64,000 nucleotides of DNA, taken from positions 146,458,861 to 146,522,860 of the forward strand of contig NC_133122.1 in assembly GCF_033568475.1 (NCBI RefSeq), read 5' to 3'. Under the pieces are notes generated by a model. The model searched no databases, was not told the origin of the DNA, and was given only the letters and a program-made list of their open reading frames with translations. This stretch comes from Henckelia pumila (Eukaryota; Streptophyta; Magnoliopsida; Lamiales; Gesneriaceae). Shown piece after piece: positions 1 to 11,200 of the stretch. Made by a program: the position numbers and the translations under genes. The stretch's first letter is position 1. Each line of letters opens with the position of its first letter.

Positions 1-450
1 GCAGATACTGTCCAGTTAGAACAAGAAGACCATTGGAAGATATTTGTAGATGGATCATCTTGTCAAACAGGAAGCGGGGTCGGGATTGTGATAGTATCAC
101 CTTGGGGTGAGGAAACTAACATCTCAATAAGGTTGGATTTTCGAGCATCTAATAATGAAGCAGAATATGAAGCACTTTTGCTCGGACTAAAGGCTGCTCG
201 GAATCTCTGTATATCCCGAGCTACCCTTTATTCAGATTCACAGTTAGCCATACAACAGAGTAAGGGAAAGTTTGAAACCAAGAATGAAAAGATGATAAAA
301 TATGCTCAAGCATTGGACAAAGCCAAGGAAGACTTTATCGAACTCATTATGGAATTGATCCCGAGGACTAAAAATACAAAGGCCGATCACTTGGCCCGTC
401 TCGCAAGTTCCGTAGGGGAACAATCTGAGCCCGGATTGAAGGGAAAATAA
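1..450 (+). pseudogene. Archaeal-type RNase H domain of Tat pol (partial)
   Basis: Frame 1 is open from the window edge to a TAA at 448-450. It reads as the second, plant-acquired RNase H of Tat elements, which would degrade RNA in the RNA-DNA hybrid during reverse transcription. Visible marks are FVDGSS near the start (first catalytic Asp), the NNEAEYEAL block (Glu), SDSQL (Asp) and, near the end, the stretch with KADHLARLAS. The stop separates it from the integrase that should follow in the same polyprotein. The upstream part is outside the window, so whether the frame was intact there is unknown. The domain call is confident; function is doubtful. Confidence 0.8.
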
Positions 451-1730
451 ATGATATCCCAACTTGAAAGTTTAGATGACATAATAGCGGATGTATTGGA
501 AGGGGATTTGAGGTATGACATACACAAATACCTAACTAAGAATGAACTCCCGAATGATAACAAGAAGGCTCGGGAAATTAAAAGAAGAGCCTTACATTTC
601 GTGATGGTTGATAAAATACTTTTTAAGAGCTCATTCTCCCAACCTCTTCTCAAGTGTCTTGGTCCGGACGAAGCTAATTATGTCTTACGAGAGTACATGA
701 AGGTTGTTGTGAAAATCACTTGGGTAGTATGGCCTTAGCTCGGAAGGCTCTCCTAGCTGGGTTTTTCTGGCCCACCATGAAGAAGGACGCATCTGCCCTG
801 GTCAACTCATGCTATAATTGCCAGAGGCATGCTAATTTGCAATGGAATCCCGCGGAATTTATGAAAGCAGTAGTGGTTTCTTGTCCTTTCGATCAATGGG
901 GAATGTACATTGTTGGACCTTTCCCAGTCAATACGGGTCAGAGAAAATTTTTATTAGTAGCAGTTGATTATTTTTCAAAGTGGGTCGAGGATGAGCCCTT
1001 GGCAAAAATCACGGAAAAGGAAGTGCTAAATTTCTTATGGAAAAATATTGTTTGTCGGTTCGGAATACCGCGCAGACTCATATCAGACAATGGAAGACAA
1101 TTATGTGGTTCTAAGGTCCAAGCTTGGTGCAAGCAGATGAAGATTGAACAAGTTTTTACGTCTGTCGTTTATCCCCAAGGTAACGGGCAGGTATAAGTTA
1201 CTAATAGAACTATCGTGCAAGCACTCAAGACCCGGTTAGATTTAGCTCGGGAAAAATGGGTGGATGAACTTCAATCTGTGTTATGGTCCTACCGAACTAC
1301 AACAAGGACCGGGACGGACGAGACACCATACAATATGGTGTATGGGACTGAAGCAGTTCTGCTCGCCGAGATTGGACTGGAAAGCGCTCGAATAATAGCC
1401 TACGGCCCTGACAACAATAAATTAAGGGCCATGGATTTGGATCTGATTGAAGAAAATTGAGCTAGAGCAGCAGTTCGGTTGGCAGCTTATTGCAAAAGAA
1501 TGACCCGAGCCTATAACAAACGGGTCTACCCTCGAGCCTTTCAAGAAGGGGACTTGGTTATGAGGAAAATTCAACACCATGGAGAGAGAGGTAAGGTGGA
1601 TGCAAAGTATGAAGGACCCTTTAAGGTGATAGGAAAGGCAGGAGTGGCCGCTTATTATCTGGAAGACGCCCAAGAAAAGAGAGGAAAAAGGCCATGGAAT
1701 GCCCAACACTTGAAGAAGTATTACTCTTAG
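451..1730 (+). pseudogene. Ty3 integrase, disabled
   Basis: Three open segments (451-738, 720-1196, 1215-1730 with a stop) together cover a Ty3-type integrase, which would insert the cDNA copy into the chromosome. The N-terminal zinc-binding region ends in CYNC near 815-825, the core carries SDNG (second catalytic Asp) near 1086, and the C-terminal region ends with WNAQHLKKYYS. Breaks: a frameshift near 700-720 inside the zinc domain, a TAA at about 1194 where the catalytic Glu is expected, and a TGA at about 1458. The first catalytic Asp position reads Tyr (motif WGMYIVGPF near 898). Two of three catalytic residues are therefore gone. This is a dead copy. Confidence 0.85.
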
Positions 1731-1892
1731 AGTCTCGACCAGATTTGGGGAATTACTCGACCTCTTAGGAGTAATGGGTTGTGAGTTATTTTGTTATTTT
1801 TGTTTTTAAATTTAATAGTAGTACTAGTCCTTTTTGTTATTTCTTAATTTTTGAGATTTATGTTAGAAATTACTTATGAAAAAACGACATAT

Positions 1893-2680
1893 TTTTGTCA
1901 AACACCACGCCATTCGTGGTCACCATGCCATTCGTGGTTAAATCAAAGCCCGACCAGCTCGGCACTCACCACTCCATTCGTGGTCAAATTAAAGCCCGAC
2001 CAGCTCGGCACTCACCACGCCATTCGTGGTCAAATCAAAGCCCGACCAGCTCGGCACTTACCACGCCATTCGTGGTCAAATTAAATCCCAACCAGCTCGG
2101 CACTCACCACGCCATTCGTGGTCAAATTAAATCTCGACCAACTCGGCACTCACCACGCCATTCGTGGTCAAATTAAATCTCGACCAGCTCGGCACTCACC
2201 ACGCCATTCGTGGTCAAATTAAAGCCCGACCAGCTCGGCACTCACCACGCCATTCGTGGTCAAATCAAAGCCCGACCAGCTCGGCATTTACCAGGCCATT
2301 CGTGGTCAAATTAAAGCCCGACCAGCTTGGCACTCACCACGCCATTCGTGGTCAAATTAAAGCCCGATCAGCTCGGTACTCACCACGCCATTCGTGGTCA
2401 AATTAAAGCCCGACCAGCTCGGCACTCACCACGCCATTCGTGGTCACCACTCCATTCGTGGTCAAATTAAAGCCCGACCAGCTCGGCACTCCCACGCCAT
2501 ACGTGGTCAAAAACAAAGCCCGACCAGCTCGGCACTCGCCACGCATACGTGGTCAAAAACAAAGCCCGACCAGCTCGGCACTCACCACGCCATACGTGGT
2601 CAAAAACAAAGCCCGACCAGCTCGGCACTCGCCACGCCATACGTGGTCGAAAACAAAGCCCGTTCAGCTCGACAACCATC
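1893..2680. repeat. 46-bp tandem array with internal dyad
   Basis: About 17 copies of a unit of roughly 46 bp. Each contains ACCACGccattCGTGGT, a 6-bp dyad around a 5-nt loop, followed by AAAGCCCGACCAGCTCGG. Later copies change the core from CCATTCGTGG to CCATACGTGG, so the array has two subfamilies. It lies between integrase and the antisense gene of the Tat element. Reading frames through it on both strands are repeat artefacts. Confidence 0.9.
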
Positions 2681-2689
2681 GTATATTTT

Positions 2690-3125
2690 AAGCTCAAGCC
2701 TCAACTCACAATTGATCGAGTATGGCAAATTACAGCTCGGGAATTTATTCAATACTTAGCAAAATTTTGTTAAGGTTCCAGCTCGGGCATTCATTCGATA
2801 CTTTGTAAATTTTTGTTAAAATTCCAGCACGGGAATTCATTTAACACAGCAAAATTTTGTTAAAATTCCAGTTCGGGAATTCATTTAACGCTTAGCAAAA
2901 TTCTGTTAAAATTACAGCTCGGGAATTTATTCAATACTTAGCAAAATTTTGTTAAGGTTCCAGCTCGGGCAGTCATTCGATACCTTGTAAAATTTTGTTA
3001 AAATTCCAGCTCGGGAATTTATTTAATAGCAAAATTTCGTCAAAATTCCAGCTCGGGAATTCATTTAAACACGGTAAAATTTTGTTAAGATCTACAGCTC
3101 AGGAAGGTATTCAATACTTAATGAA
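2690..3125. repeat. Second tandem array (~50-60 bp units)
   Basis: About eight diverged units share CAGCTCGGGAATT, TCAATACTTAG and GCAAAATTTTGTTAA. A longer block starting TTACAGCTCGGGAATTTATT recurs about 190 bp apart, suggesting a higher-order unit. It directly follows the 46-bp array and shares the CAGCTCGG word with it. Confidence 0.8.
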
Positions 3126-3270
3126 ATTTGGCACGCCATATCAAAATGCCCAGCACGGGTCGTTCATGAAATGAAAAGGAAAACTAAAACAAAACCGCAC
3201 AGGGTCTAGGAAAACAAAACTTGTTTGGAACATTGTTTCAACAATGAACGAGTACATCAAAAAATTAAAA

Positions 3271-5254
3271 TCAAGGGGCAGCATCATCCTTGGCTTCGAC
3301 CTCGTTTTCCTCCCACACAGGCTCCTCTTGCTCAGATTTCTCTTCCTCATCAGGCAAGTCATCCAAGGCCTTGGCAGGGTCGAGGGAGGAGAAAGGATGC
3401 TTGGCTTTCGAATAGCCCTCAGCCCGGATCTGAGCTAGACACCCCTTAAAGCCATCCTCGAAAAAAGCAACATTCTTCTCAGCACACAGGTCGGCGAAAT
3501 CAGAGGAAGTGAGAAAATCATTTTTCTTCCTGGCCCATCCAGCCTCAAACTCCCGATCCTTAGTCAGGAGAGCATCTTCCAACTCTTTGATGCGCTTCTT
3601 GGCCCCGTCCCATCCGTCCTGAGTAGTCTCGATGTCCGACCTCATGTCATGTACTTCTTGACCATGAGCGTCTCTATTGTCACGGATCTGCCTGGTCAGT
3701 ACGGTTATCTGCTTAACAAGAGCATCTTGGTTTAGAGAATGGTCAACTCGAGCCTTGTAAGATCGGGCAGTGACCTCTCCCGCCCAGACCATGGTCTGCA
3801 AATGAAAAGGTCAAAGTATTATTCAAGGATGAGAGAATAAAAATCCTAAGGGAAAGTGAAAAGGAATTACCTGCATAAAATAAAGGGCCAAGGATTCCTC
3901 AGCCTCCTTGTCCGGGACTGCTCGAACTATCTCTAGATCTTCAGTAGAGACCATGTGCTACAAAATGTTCAGGCTCCCGGGCTGGTCTGGCTGGGCAAAG
4001 AAAGAAATCCCTGGGCTATAGGGGTGGTCGGGATCACCTCGCTCCATGTGCTCAGGAAGGGAGCCAAGATCAATGAATTCTTTCTCTTTCCCCTTTCCAT
4101 GAAAAGCGGTACTGGATTGGGGAATGGGCTCTTGCTTACTAGGGGCTTCATCCCCCCGAACTTGCTTGGAAGTTTTCTTGGATTGCGGCTCGGGAATGCG
4201 CGGTTCGGATTCAATGGCAGATTCCGCGGAGGCCTCGGGTTTCTTTCGTTTCAATCTTTTGGCTGCAGCTCGGAAGTCAGCCGTCATTTCAGCTTCGATT
4301 ATTTTTTCGCCTGTATATTAAGAAAAAGAAAAGGTTAACACGAGTGCACGGGAGAATAGAGAAGAAAATGATTAAAAAAGTTAAGTACCCCTACCTAAAT
4401 CACCCTGAACCTCTATCCCTTTCCTACAAAAGCCATATTAGCAAATCAGGTCTTCCTTGATTAGGCTCTCGATATTGAAGGTTTTTTCAGATAGGGTAGC
4501 AAGAAAGTTAGTGAAGTTATGGCTGGGTGGAATAGGAAAGTCAGGGGAAGTAAAATTCATTGCCCAGTTAGATCGACACTTCCAAGGCTGCTCGGGCTCA
4601 GGACGAACAAAGAAAAATCTATTGTTCCAACCCTTATGAGAGCTTGGTTTTCCCTTCAAAAATTTGTACTCGGGCCGGATAGAAATATAAAATCGACCCG
4701 GGGCTGTTTTCTTGATCTGAAGGAATTTGGTAAAATTCCCCACATCTAAGGGAATCCGAAAAAAACAAAACAAGACTCCTAAGGATAAGATAGAGCTAAA
4801 AGAGTTAGGGGTCAACTGGCTCGGACATACACAAAAAAAATTGGCACAAGGCCAAAATGATGTGCGGGATTGGAAATCTAAGACCCATTTTCACTTGGTC
4901 TAGGCTAAAACTTAGGAAACCCTTGGGGGGTTTATGAGCCCGGTCATGACATCCCGGGATTATCAATGTGTAGGCTTCGGGCATGCCCGACCTATCTCTA
5001 ATGGTTGGACCCATGCCCGGACTAAGATGGGAAGCAAGTATTTCGAACCAATGCTTCCCATCTTCTCTTAATTGGGCTTCGTCATTCCTAAGCCGATGAA
5101 GTCTCCTCATCTTAGCCTCCCGAGTCTCAGAAGGGCTCGGGACGGCATCCGATCCTGCCTGATCAGAAGGCTCAGGGGATTCGGGATGAGGAGAGGAAGG
5201 AGCATCTACAAAAAGGGCTAATTCCCTAACATTGGACTCATCAGGGGAGGACAT
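3271..5254 (-). pseudogene. Antisense three-exon gene inside Tat element (gypsy-type transposon protein)
   Basis: A spliced gene runs opposite to the retrotransposon. Exon 1 (5254-4395) starts MSSPDESNVREL and contains a block resembling the plant 'putative gypsy type transposon' domain (GWNNRFFFV). Exon 2 (4310-3871) is basic and Pro/Ser-rich. Exon 3 (3795-3271) is a predicted coiled coil ending in an acidic tail. Donor/acceptor pairs are GT at 4394 with AG at 4311, and GT at 3870 with AG at 3796; both junctions keep reading phase. Lesions: a one-base slip in a T run near 4836-4843, a TAA at about 4438 and a TAG at about 3958. Tat relatives are known to carry such antisense ORFs; the role is unknown. 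Confidence 0.7.
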
Positions 5255-5441
5255 CTTAACTTAATATTTAATAGAAAAACTTACGTAAAAAGATGGTTGG
5301 TCGGGAATTATAAACGAGAAGCTTGATAACTGACCGATCGGAAAGGACACGGGAATAGTAGCTCGGGTTGGGAGAGCTCTCGAAATTTTGACAGAGTAAC
5401 GCCCACGCTGTAAAAGTAAAAAATAAAGTTTTTTATCGTCC

Positions 5442-5449
5442 TATTTATA
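5442..5449 (-). promoter_or_regulatory. TATA box for the antisense gene
   Basis: The minus strand reads CTATAAATAG here, about 190 bp upstream of the antisense start codon at 5254. That would place transcription start near 5415 and leave a leader of about 160 nt. Position and match are good, but no expression data exist in the sequence. Confidence 0.5.
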
Positions 5450-5558
5450 GGAGGATTGAATTGATCTTGACCGACCGATGATAGCCTGGATCAGCGGTTC
5501 AGGGCGGGCCACGTCACTCAGGGAATCTCTCGGGAATCGTACAGTTGCGAGATCCTCA

Positions 5559-5653
5559 CCGTTCAGAGAAAACACATGATGAGGATTGAGATCCGGACCA
5601 TTCAGAGAAAACACATGACAAGGATCGAGATCCGGACTGTTCACAGAAAACAC
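5559..5653. repeat. ~42-bp tandem repeat, about 2.5 copies
   Basis: The words TTCAGAGAAAACACATGA and GAGATCCGGAC recur in tandem between the antisense gene promoter and the 3' LTR. The last copy is partial (TTCACAGAAAACACA). Confidence 0.75.
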
Positions 5654-5743
5654 ATTGCGGTATATTACGTTACAAGCATAATATATGGGGCTCGGGGTCC
5701 GGTCAGAGGACTATATGGTCTAAATTTCATACTTCTTTAGACC

Positions 5744-5758
5744 AGTAGGGGGAGGTAC
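5744..5758 (+). other. Polypurine tract of Tat element
   Basis: AGTAGGGGGAGGTAC abuts the LTR start, the expected place for plus-strand DNA priming. Confidence 0.7.
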
Positions 5759-6420
5759 TATTGATATCCCTAAAAAATATACGGGTCTAACCCGATCCGA
5801 GCCCAATAATTCAGACACATCTAGTCTTATTTTATGAGAAGCCCAGTCTGAAATGGCTCTGTTAAGGAATAAGATCATAATCATGAATTCATGGGCTTGA
5901 GCCCTAACTGATATGGTTGGAGCCCGACCCGAGCCCAGGAAAGGCCCAATATCTGGAACCTTCCACTATTCTCGGGCACATGAAGATCATCAACAGATAA
6001 GGACAATATCTTATGAATCTAAGATTTGATATTATCTTTAAATTGATGTTAGAGTCCTACTTGGTCAGGGCTTCTACCCGAGTAGAGCCCTACTCTAACA
6101 CATATTCTACCTCATCAAGGTAACTTATCCCTCCAGCCCCTATAAATACAGGTATGGTTCATGGTTTATTCATTCATCTTTTCTATTCACTTCTTGTTCA
6201 CACACTCACACATATTCTTTTGTTCTTACTTTCTGTCAAGCTCTTTCACTTTCGAGCACTGACTTAGGCATCGGAGGGATCACGCCGAAAACACCTTCGG
6301 CGCCCCCTAACCTAGTTTCTGTCTGTGCAGAACACCGTCGTGCCCGACCCGAACTGGTTTGTTGAAGATTTGGAGATCCGCTCTACCAGACCGAACCCGG
6401 AGGAAAATTTCGACATCATG
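5759..6420 (+). repeat. 3' LTR of the Tat element
   Basis: The LTR begins at or near TATTGATATCCC, just after the polypurine tract. A TATA box (TATAAATA, 6141-6148) lies in its second half. The start word GATATCCC, the TATA context CCCCTATAAATA and a CTTAGGCATCGGAG block are shared with the solo LTR at 47684-48434, which helped place the ends. The right end near CATCAT (about 6420) is approximate because the left flank is not in the window. Confidence 0.7.
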
Positions 6421-7210
6421 AGAAGAGATATCGTGTGAGTTATATATCGGTCCGGTTTTCCGACTCCAAGCCGAAGAAAAATAAAATAAAGTTCCCGAAA
6501 TGCTTATTTTTATGGGGAACATACATTTAATTAAGGTATAAAAACATTCTGTGCTGATCCAACCGTAAATAATTCATAGGGGGGGGGGGGGGGGGGGCTC
6601 AATGCTGACCAATGCTAGTCGATGAAAATCGTTGTCTCCTCCCCAAAGAGAAACGGGAATATAATTGTCAAATATTATGTGGCTAGCTCGGCCCCACCAA
6701 AACCACCATTTTGTCACCCAAAGAGGGTGTGACCTTCACCACATGCCGCCTCATCGCTCCTTCGAGGCCACCACGATTTGGTCATGTGCGGTCTTAATCG
6801 GAGAACGACCCGGCCAACCGGTACATCGAGATTCCATGTTCTAGTTCAAGGGTTAACGTGACGCGCTACCGCGTGGACGGCTTGTTGATCCATGGTTACA
6901 CTCGTACGTACTTCGTTTGATGAGAAGAATAAAACCCCTGTTGCACGTCATTCTTTTATTCTGCTTTAATTTGGCTCGGAGTTCCGATGATGATTGATGT
7001 TAATAATAAATGATTGTGTTATCTAAATGGGCATTTAGGTGATTTCCTACCAACTAATCAATGATGGCGGTTGGGAAATGTCGATGGAAATTTTGAAAAT
7101 ACTTTCAAATATAGGTCTTAACCGGTGAAATGGGAAAAATAATTAAAATTAATATTAGTACCTCTGATAAGATTTTATAGTCAACTACATTAAAAATAGA
7201 ATACGTTTTT
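6421..7210. other. Intergenic stretch with a 19-G run
   Basis: No convincing gene. A run of 19 G lies at 6579-6597, directly after ordinary sequence. The part from about 6600 to 6950 is more GC-rich than its surroundings and could be an old gene or element fragment, but no frame gave a recognisable protein. Confidence 0.5.
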
Positions 7211-7360
7211 TGTGAGACCGTCTCATATCTGTGAGACACGGGTTAATTCTATTCATATTTATAATAAAAAGTAATATTTTGACATAAAAAGTAATATTTT
7301 TTTATGGGTAACCAAACAGGATATCCGTCTCACAAAATTGACCCGTGAGACCTTCTCACA
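7211..7360. mobile_element. MITE with GTGAGA..TCTCAC ends
   Basis: A 150-bp element starts TGTGAGACCGTCTCA and ends GTGAGACCTTCTCACA; each end is itself nearly palindromic. The interior has two copies of AAAAAGTAATATTTT. No clear target duplication was found. Decayed relatives seem to lie near 7617-7700, 10170-10340 and 47530-48715. Confidence 0.65.
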
Positions 7361-7945
7361 TAATTTTTTTTTTTTGTTAAAAATAATATAATGTCTTTAA
7401 AAAAGAAAATAAAACAAAAGCCATTGTAATTTTTTTATGTTGGGTCTATAGAAAGAGTCAAATTGACTATGGGTTATATTGCGACCTAGCTGCAACGATA
7501 ATTCATGAACGGAAAAAAAAAAATACTCACCAGAATTACATGATATTATATTTATACGTAGGTTATGAATATGAGGTTGAACCACACAAATTTTTATGAG
7601 ATTGTTTCATTAGTTAATTTTTAAGATTAATCCAATCACTTATGAATATTTATTATGTTTTATGTCAAAAGTATTAATTTTGATTATAAATATTGATCAG
7701 TTTGACCTGCTGCCTGCACACCCACTTTATTTATTTATTTTTTTATGGTCAGTTATTTTTAAAAAATATTAAGAAAGTGTTTGGCAAAATAAATTTTGCA
7801 AAGAAATTTTCTAATCATTATTTAATGAAGATTTTAATAAAATAAAATAATTACACAAGTAATTAATGCTATTAATTTAATAGAGTTAAATTGGTAAAAG
7901 AGAAGGAAAAGTAACATTAAATATGAAAATGAGACATTATAATTC

Positions 7946-8258
7946 GGGAAAATTGCTTTTTTATTCCTGTATGTTTGTCACTTTGCGATTTTAGTCCTTT
8001 ATATTTTCAGATTTCAGTTTTAGTCCGCTATCTTTATTTATTTGGCAATTTTAGTCTTTTTTCCGACGTGGCGCTGACGTGGCACCAATTCAGTGTTGAT
8101 GTGGAGCTGACGTGTACAGTGTCACCTAAGCATTTTCGAATAAAAAGGACCAAAATTGCCAAAAATCAAAATATATAGGACTAAAACTGAAATATGAAAA
8201 CATAGATGACCAAAATCGCAGAGTGACAAACATACAGGACCAAATTTGCAGTTTTCCC
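7946..8258. mobile_element. Mutator-like MITE with 9-bp target duplication
   Basis: The 313-bp element starts GGGAAAATTGC and ends GCAGTTTTCCC, with terminal inverted repeats of about 80 bp that include GTATGTTTGTCACT. It is flanked by perfect 9-bp copies of TTATAATTC at 7937-7945 and 8259-8267. A 9-bp duplication and long inverted repeats are typical of MULEs. It has no coding capacity. Confidence 0.9.
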
Positions 8259-8267
8259 TTATAATTC

Positions 8268-11200
8268 ACACACACAAATGAAGTGTATTCTAAATAAAAA
8301 AAAATGAAGTCATTATTACTTTTTATTGTAGATATGAATAAGTTCGATCGTCTTATAAGATCCTTACTCACGTTGAAGTACCATAAAAGAAATGGAGAAA
8401 AATTTGTTTCATTTTTTTAAATTGAATGATTGATTTTGGTTGCGTTCGAATTTTAGAAAAATAGTTTTTTGTTTCTAAAATATTTTTGAGTGCAAAAGTT
8501 CAAAATGAAATGATTTAATTTGAATAAAAAAAATCTACCACAGGTTTTTTTTTAAAAAAAGAAAAGAAAACTAAATATATATATATGATGGCGTATTATA
8601 TTGGACAAAAACAAGGGGAAAAAAAATTAGCACCGGCATCTTAACTTAAAATTTAGTCAAATAAAAAATTAAAATGACAAAAATGCCTTTACTCAAATAA
8701 ATAATTAAATTATTTTTGTTTTATAATTTTATATTTAATTAAATAAAATAATCAACTTAATTAAATAAAAATAAAAAATTATATATAATTATTTTATCTT
8801 AATATTAGTTGTACGTGAAATATATTTTAGTAGTGAATTGTATTTTTACATTTTATTCAGTAATAACTCGTATTTCATAAGAGTTATTTAAGGGTATTTT
8901 AGACATTTTTTATTGAAAAAAACTTGGATATTCGCACTACAAGCGTGTGCAGTACAAAACATAGTCGAAAGGGTGCGTGTGCTATAGATCTAGAAATTGA
9001 TATTACAGGGGGTTATCAGTTCAAAAAATCTTAGGGATTATCAGCAAATCTGAGATTTGACGTAGCTGATATATGTAATTTTCCAAAAAAAAAATTAAAA
9101 ATTGTATAATAAAATTATAGATTTCCATAGTTCAATCATGAGATTGGAAAGCATTTAAAGCAATAAGTGGAAGATATTCCTTTAAGAACCCCACTAATGA
9201 TCAATCCCCTAGTCGTTTCATCAATAATTCCACTAATTTAGTGGAAATAAATTAGTTTATGTACTTTGCAATCAAGCTCCTAATTCCACAATAATTCCAC
9301 TTTTTATTGAAAGTAATCGAATATTATTCTTTTCTAATTTGTGATCGAGCAATTTTGACCAACGATTCCCTCTTCTTATCGAGTCCAACACTAAAATAAT
9401 TATCTTTAATTGACAGGGAGAGAAACCTACTTTAATAATTGAATTAAAATATTCTTAATTACATGCACAGCCTTTTCTTGAATAATATAACATGACGTCA
9501 TTAGGCCTACTTAAAAAATCAATAAGTTTCGTTTAGATATGTATTTTTTTTTAATCCTTGTTTGGACATGTACTTGTAAACTTTTTTTTATCAAATTCTT
9601 TTGAAGTTTTTTATGAAATGTTTTAGAAGTTGTTTTAAGAATAAATATGTGTTTGAACAATTATTCTATAAAAATATTTTTAATATTTCAAAAATAATGT
9701 TGTTCATATTTGTATTCTACAGTATCATTGTAAAACATAAAACACCTTGAAGCGTTATTTAAAAACTATACTTGGAGAACACTTTTTAAAAAATATTTTT
9801 AAAAATATTTTATAAAAATTTTATCCAAACATATACTTTAATTTTTTTTTCATTAATAAAACACTAAAAATGTTTTTAAAGTATTTAATTTAAATTTAAA
9901 TATGTTGTTATTTAACCTAAAAAAATTAGAATTTGATACATCATTAATTAATCTCTTGGTAAATCTTCTAAAAAACGATATACCACATTCTTAATAAACT
10001 CATAAGTTCTTACCATCAAAAAACATATTGGATTCTCAAACCATGTTAAGTGCGATGTTATTCATTATACCATGGATTAATGGAACGATTCTTAATATTA
10101 TGTATTTAAACATGTTAATATCTAATACATATTACTTATAAAGAAAACTCGTACAAGCTCATTTCACGCGTCAATTTTGAGAGATGGGTCTTTGGCGTGA
10201 GTGTGACTCGATCTACGAAAAAAATATTATTTTTTATGTTAAAAATATTATTTTTCATTGCGTTTCATATAAGATGTACTCGATAACTCATTGGCGTGAG
10301 TGTGACACACCTACAAAAACCAAAATTACAGTTTTTCCTTTACTTATTTTGCAAATGTATAATTAGTTATATTTAAAAGTATAAATACCAACCAATTTAA
10401 TCTTCGAAGTCAGGCCTAGCATCAAACAAATCGACTGAGCCAAGCAGTAGCACAACCACCCATCAACAGTGGAATACATTTAGTGGATTTCCATTCGGCG
10501 ATCACTTGCTTGACTTCTGAACCCGCGATAAATCTCAAAATTACTCTTGTGAGAAATCACCATCCTCACTCGAGGAATTCATCAAAGAACTCTAATGCAA
10601 TAAATATATAGTTATTACGGTCCTAAATCTTGTTATGAATTAATGGACTTGTCATGAATTAATGGTTCAGGGTCTGGTTTTTATTTTTATTTTTTATTAT
10701 TATAGTTCAAGATTTAGAACTGAAGCACAAGTATGTGAGTTCGGATCTAGTTATGTTTCGTACAACGAGGTGGAAGAATTTTCTGTATAATCCAACTTTT
10801 GGGATTTGAACAGAAGATCAAATGAGTTTTGGGGCGTTATTACTAGTTTTGGAACCCAAAAAAAAAAAGATTTTGATTTCAGTTTCCGGAAAGTAATTCT
10901 GATTTTTTAAAAAATATCATGAGATTCAGATCTACCAGCATCGACACAAATAATATATAATCATTGAATGTTGCTAGCCATATATATTATTATTTATTCA
11001 TTTTACGAATCATAATAAAACGAATACATGAATATTTGTTGCCCGTAGACACTGCACTTTTCTATTATAATATACTGCACTTTTCTATTATAATAATATA
11101 TAATAATCTAATATATATATACACACACACATCAGACAAGCTAGAGTTGGCGGATGTTTGTTCTTTCTGCCGGAAAAGCTAGCCATGATAATTTTGATCG

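Larger units (their letters stand above)
1..6420 (+). mobile_element. Tat-lineage Ty3/gypsy retrotransposon, 3' half
   Basis: The window opens inside an LTR retrotransposon. In order it shows an archaeal-type RNase H, an integrase, a long non-coding stretch with tandem arrays, an antisense gene, a polypurine tract and a 3' LTR. The extra RNase H just upstream of integrase and the long spacer with an antisense ORF are known marks of the Tat lineage (Grande-like members). The gag, protease and reverse transcriptase lie off the left edge. Stops and a frameshift in the pol remnant show this copy cannot act on its own. The LTR end at about 6420 is approximate. Confidence 0.85.

Noticed and set aside
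1893..2680. CRISPR-like array of repeats with dyads
   Set aside because: Units are contiguous with no unique spacers, the host is a plant, and the array lies inside a retrotransposon.
1851..2773. Overlapping ORFs of 77-121 residues on both strands
   Set aside because: They are translations of the 46-bp tandem array; the repeated peptides follow the unit and have no domain.
6720..6900. GC-richer block as a gene fragment
   Set aside because: All six frames were scanned around it and none gave a recognisable protein.
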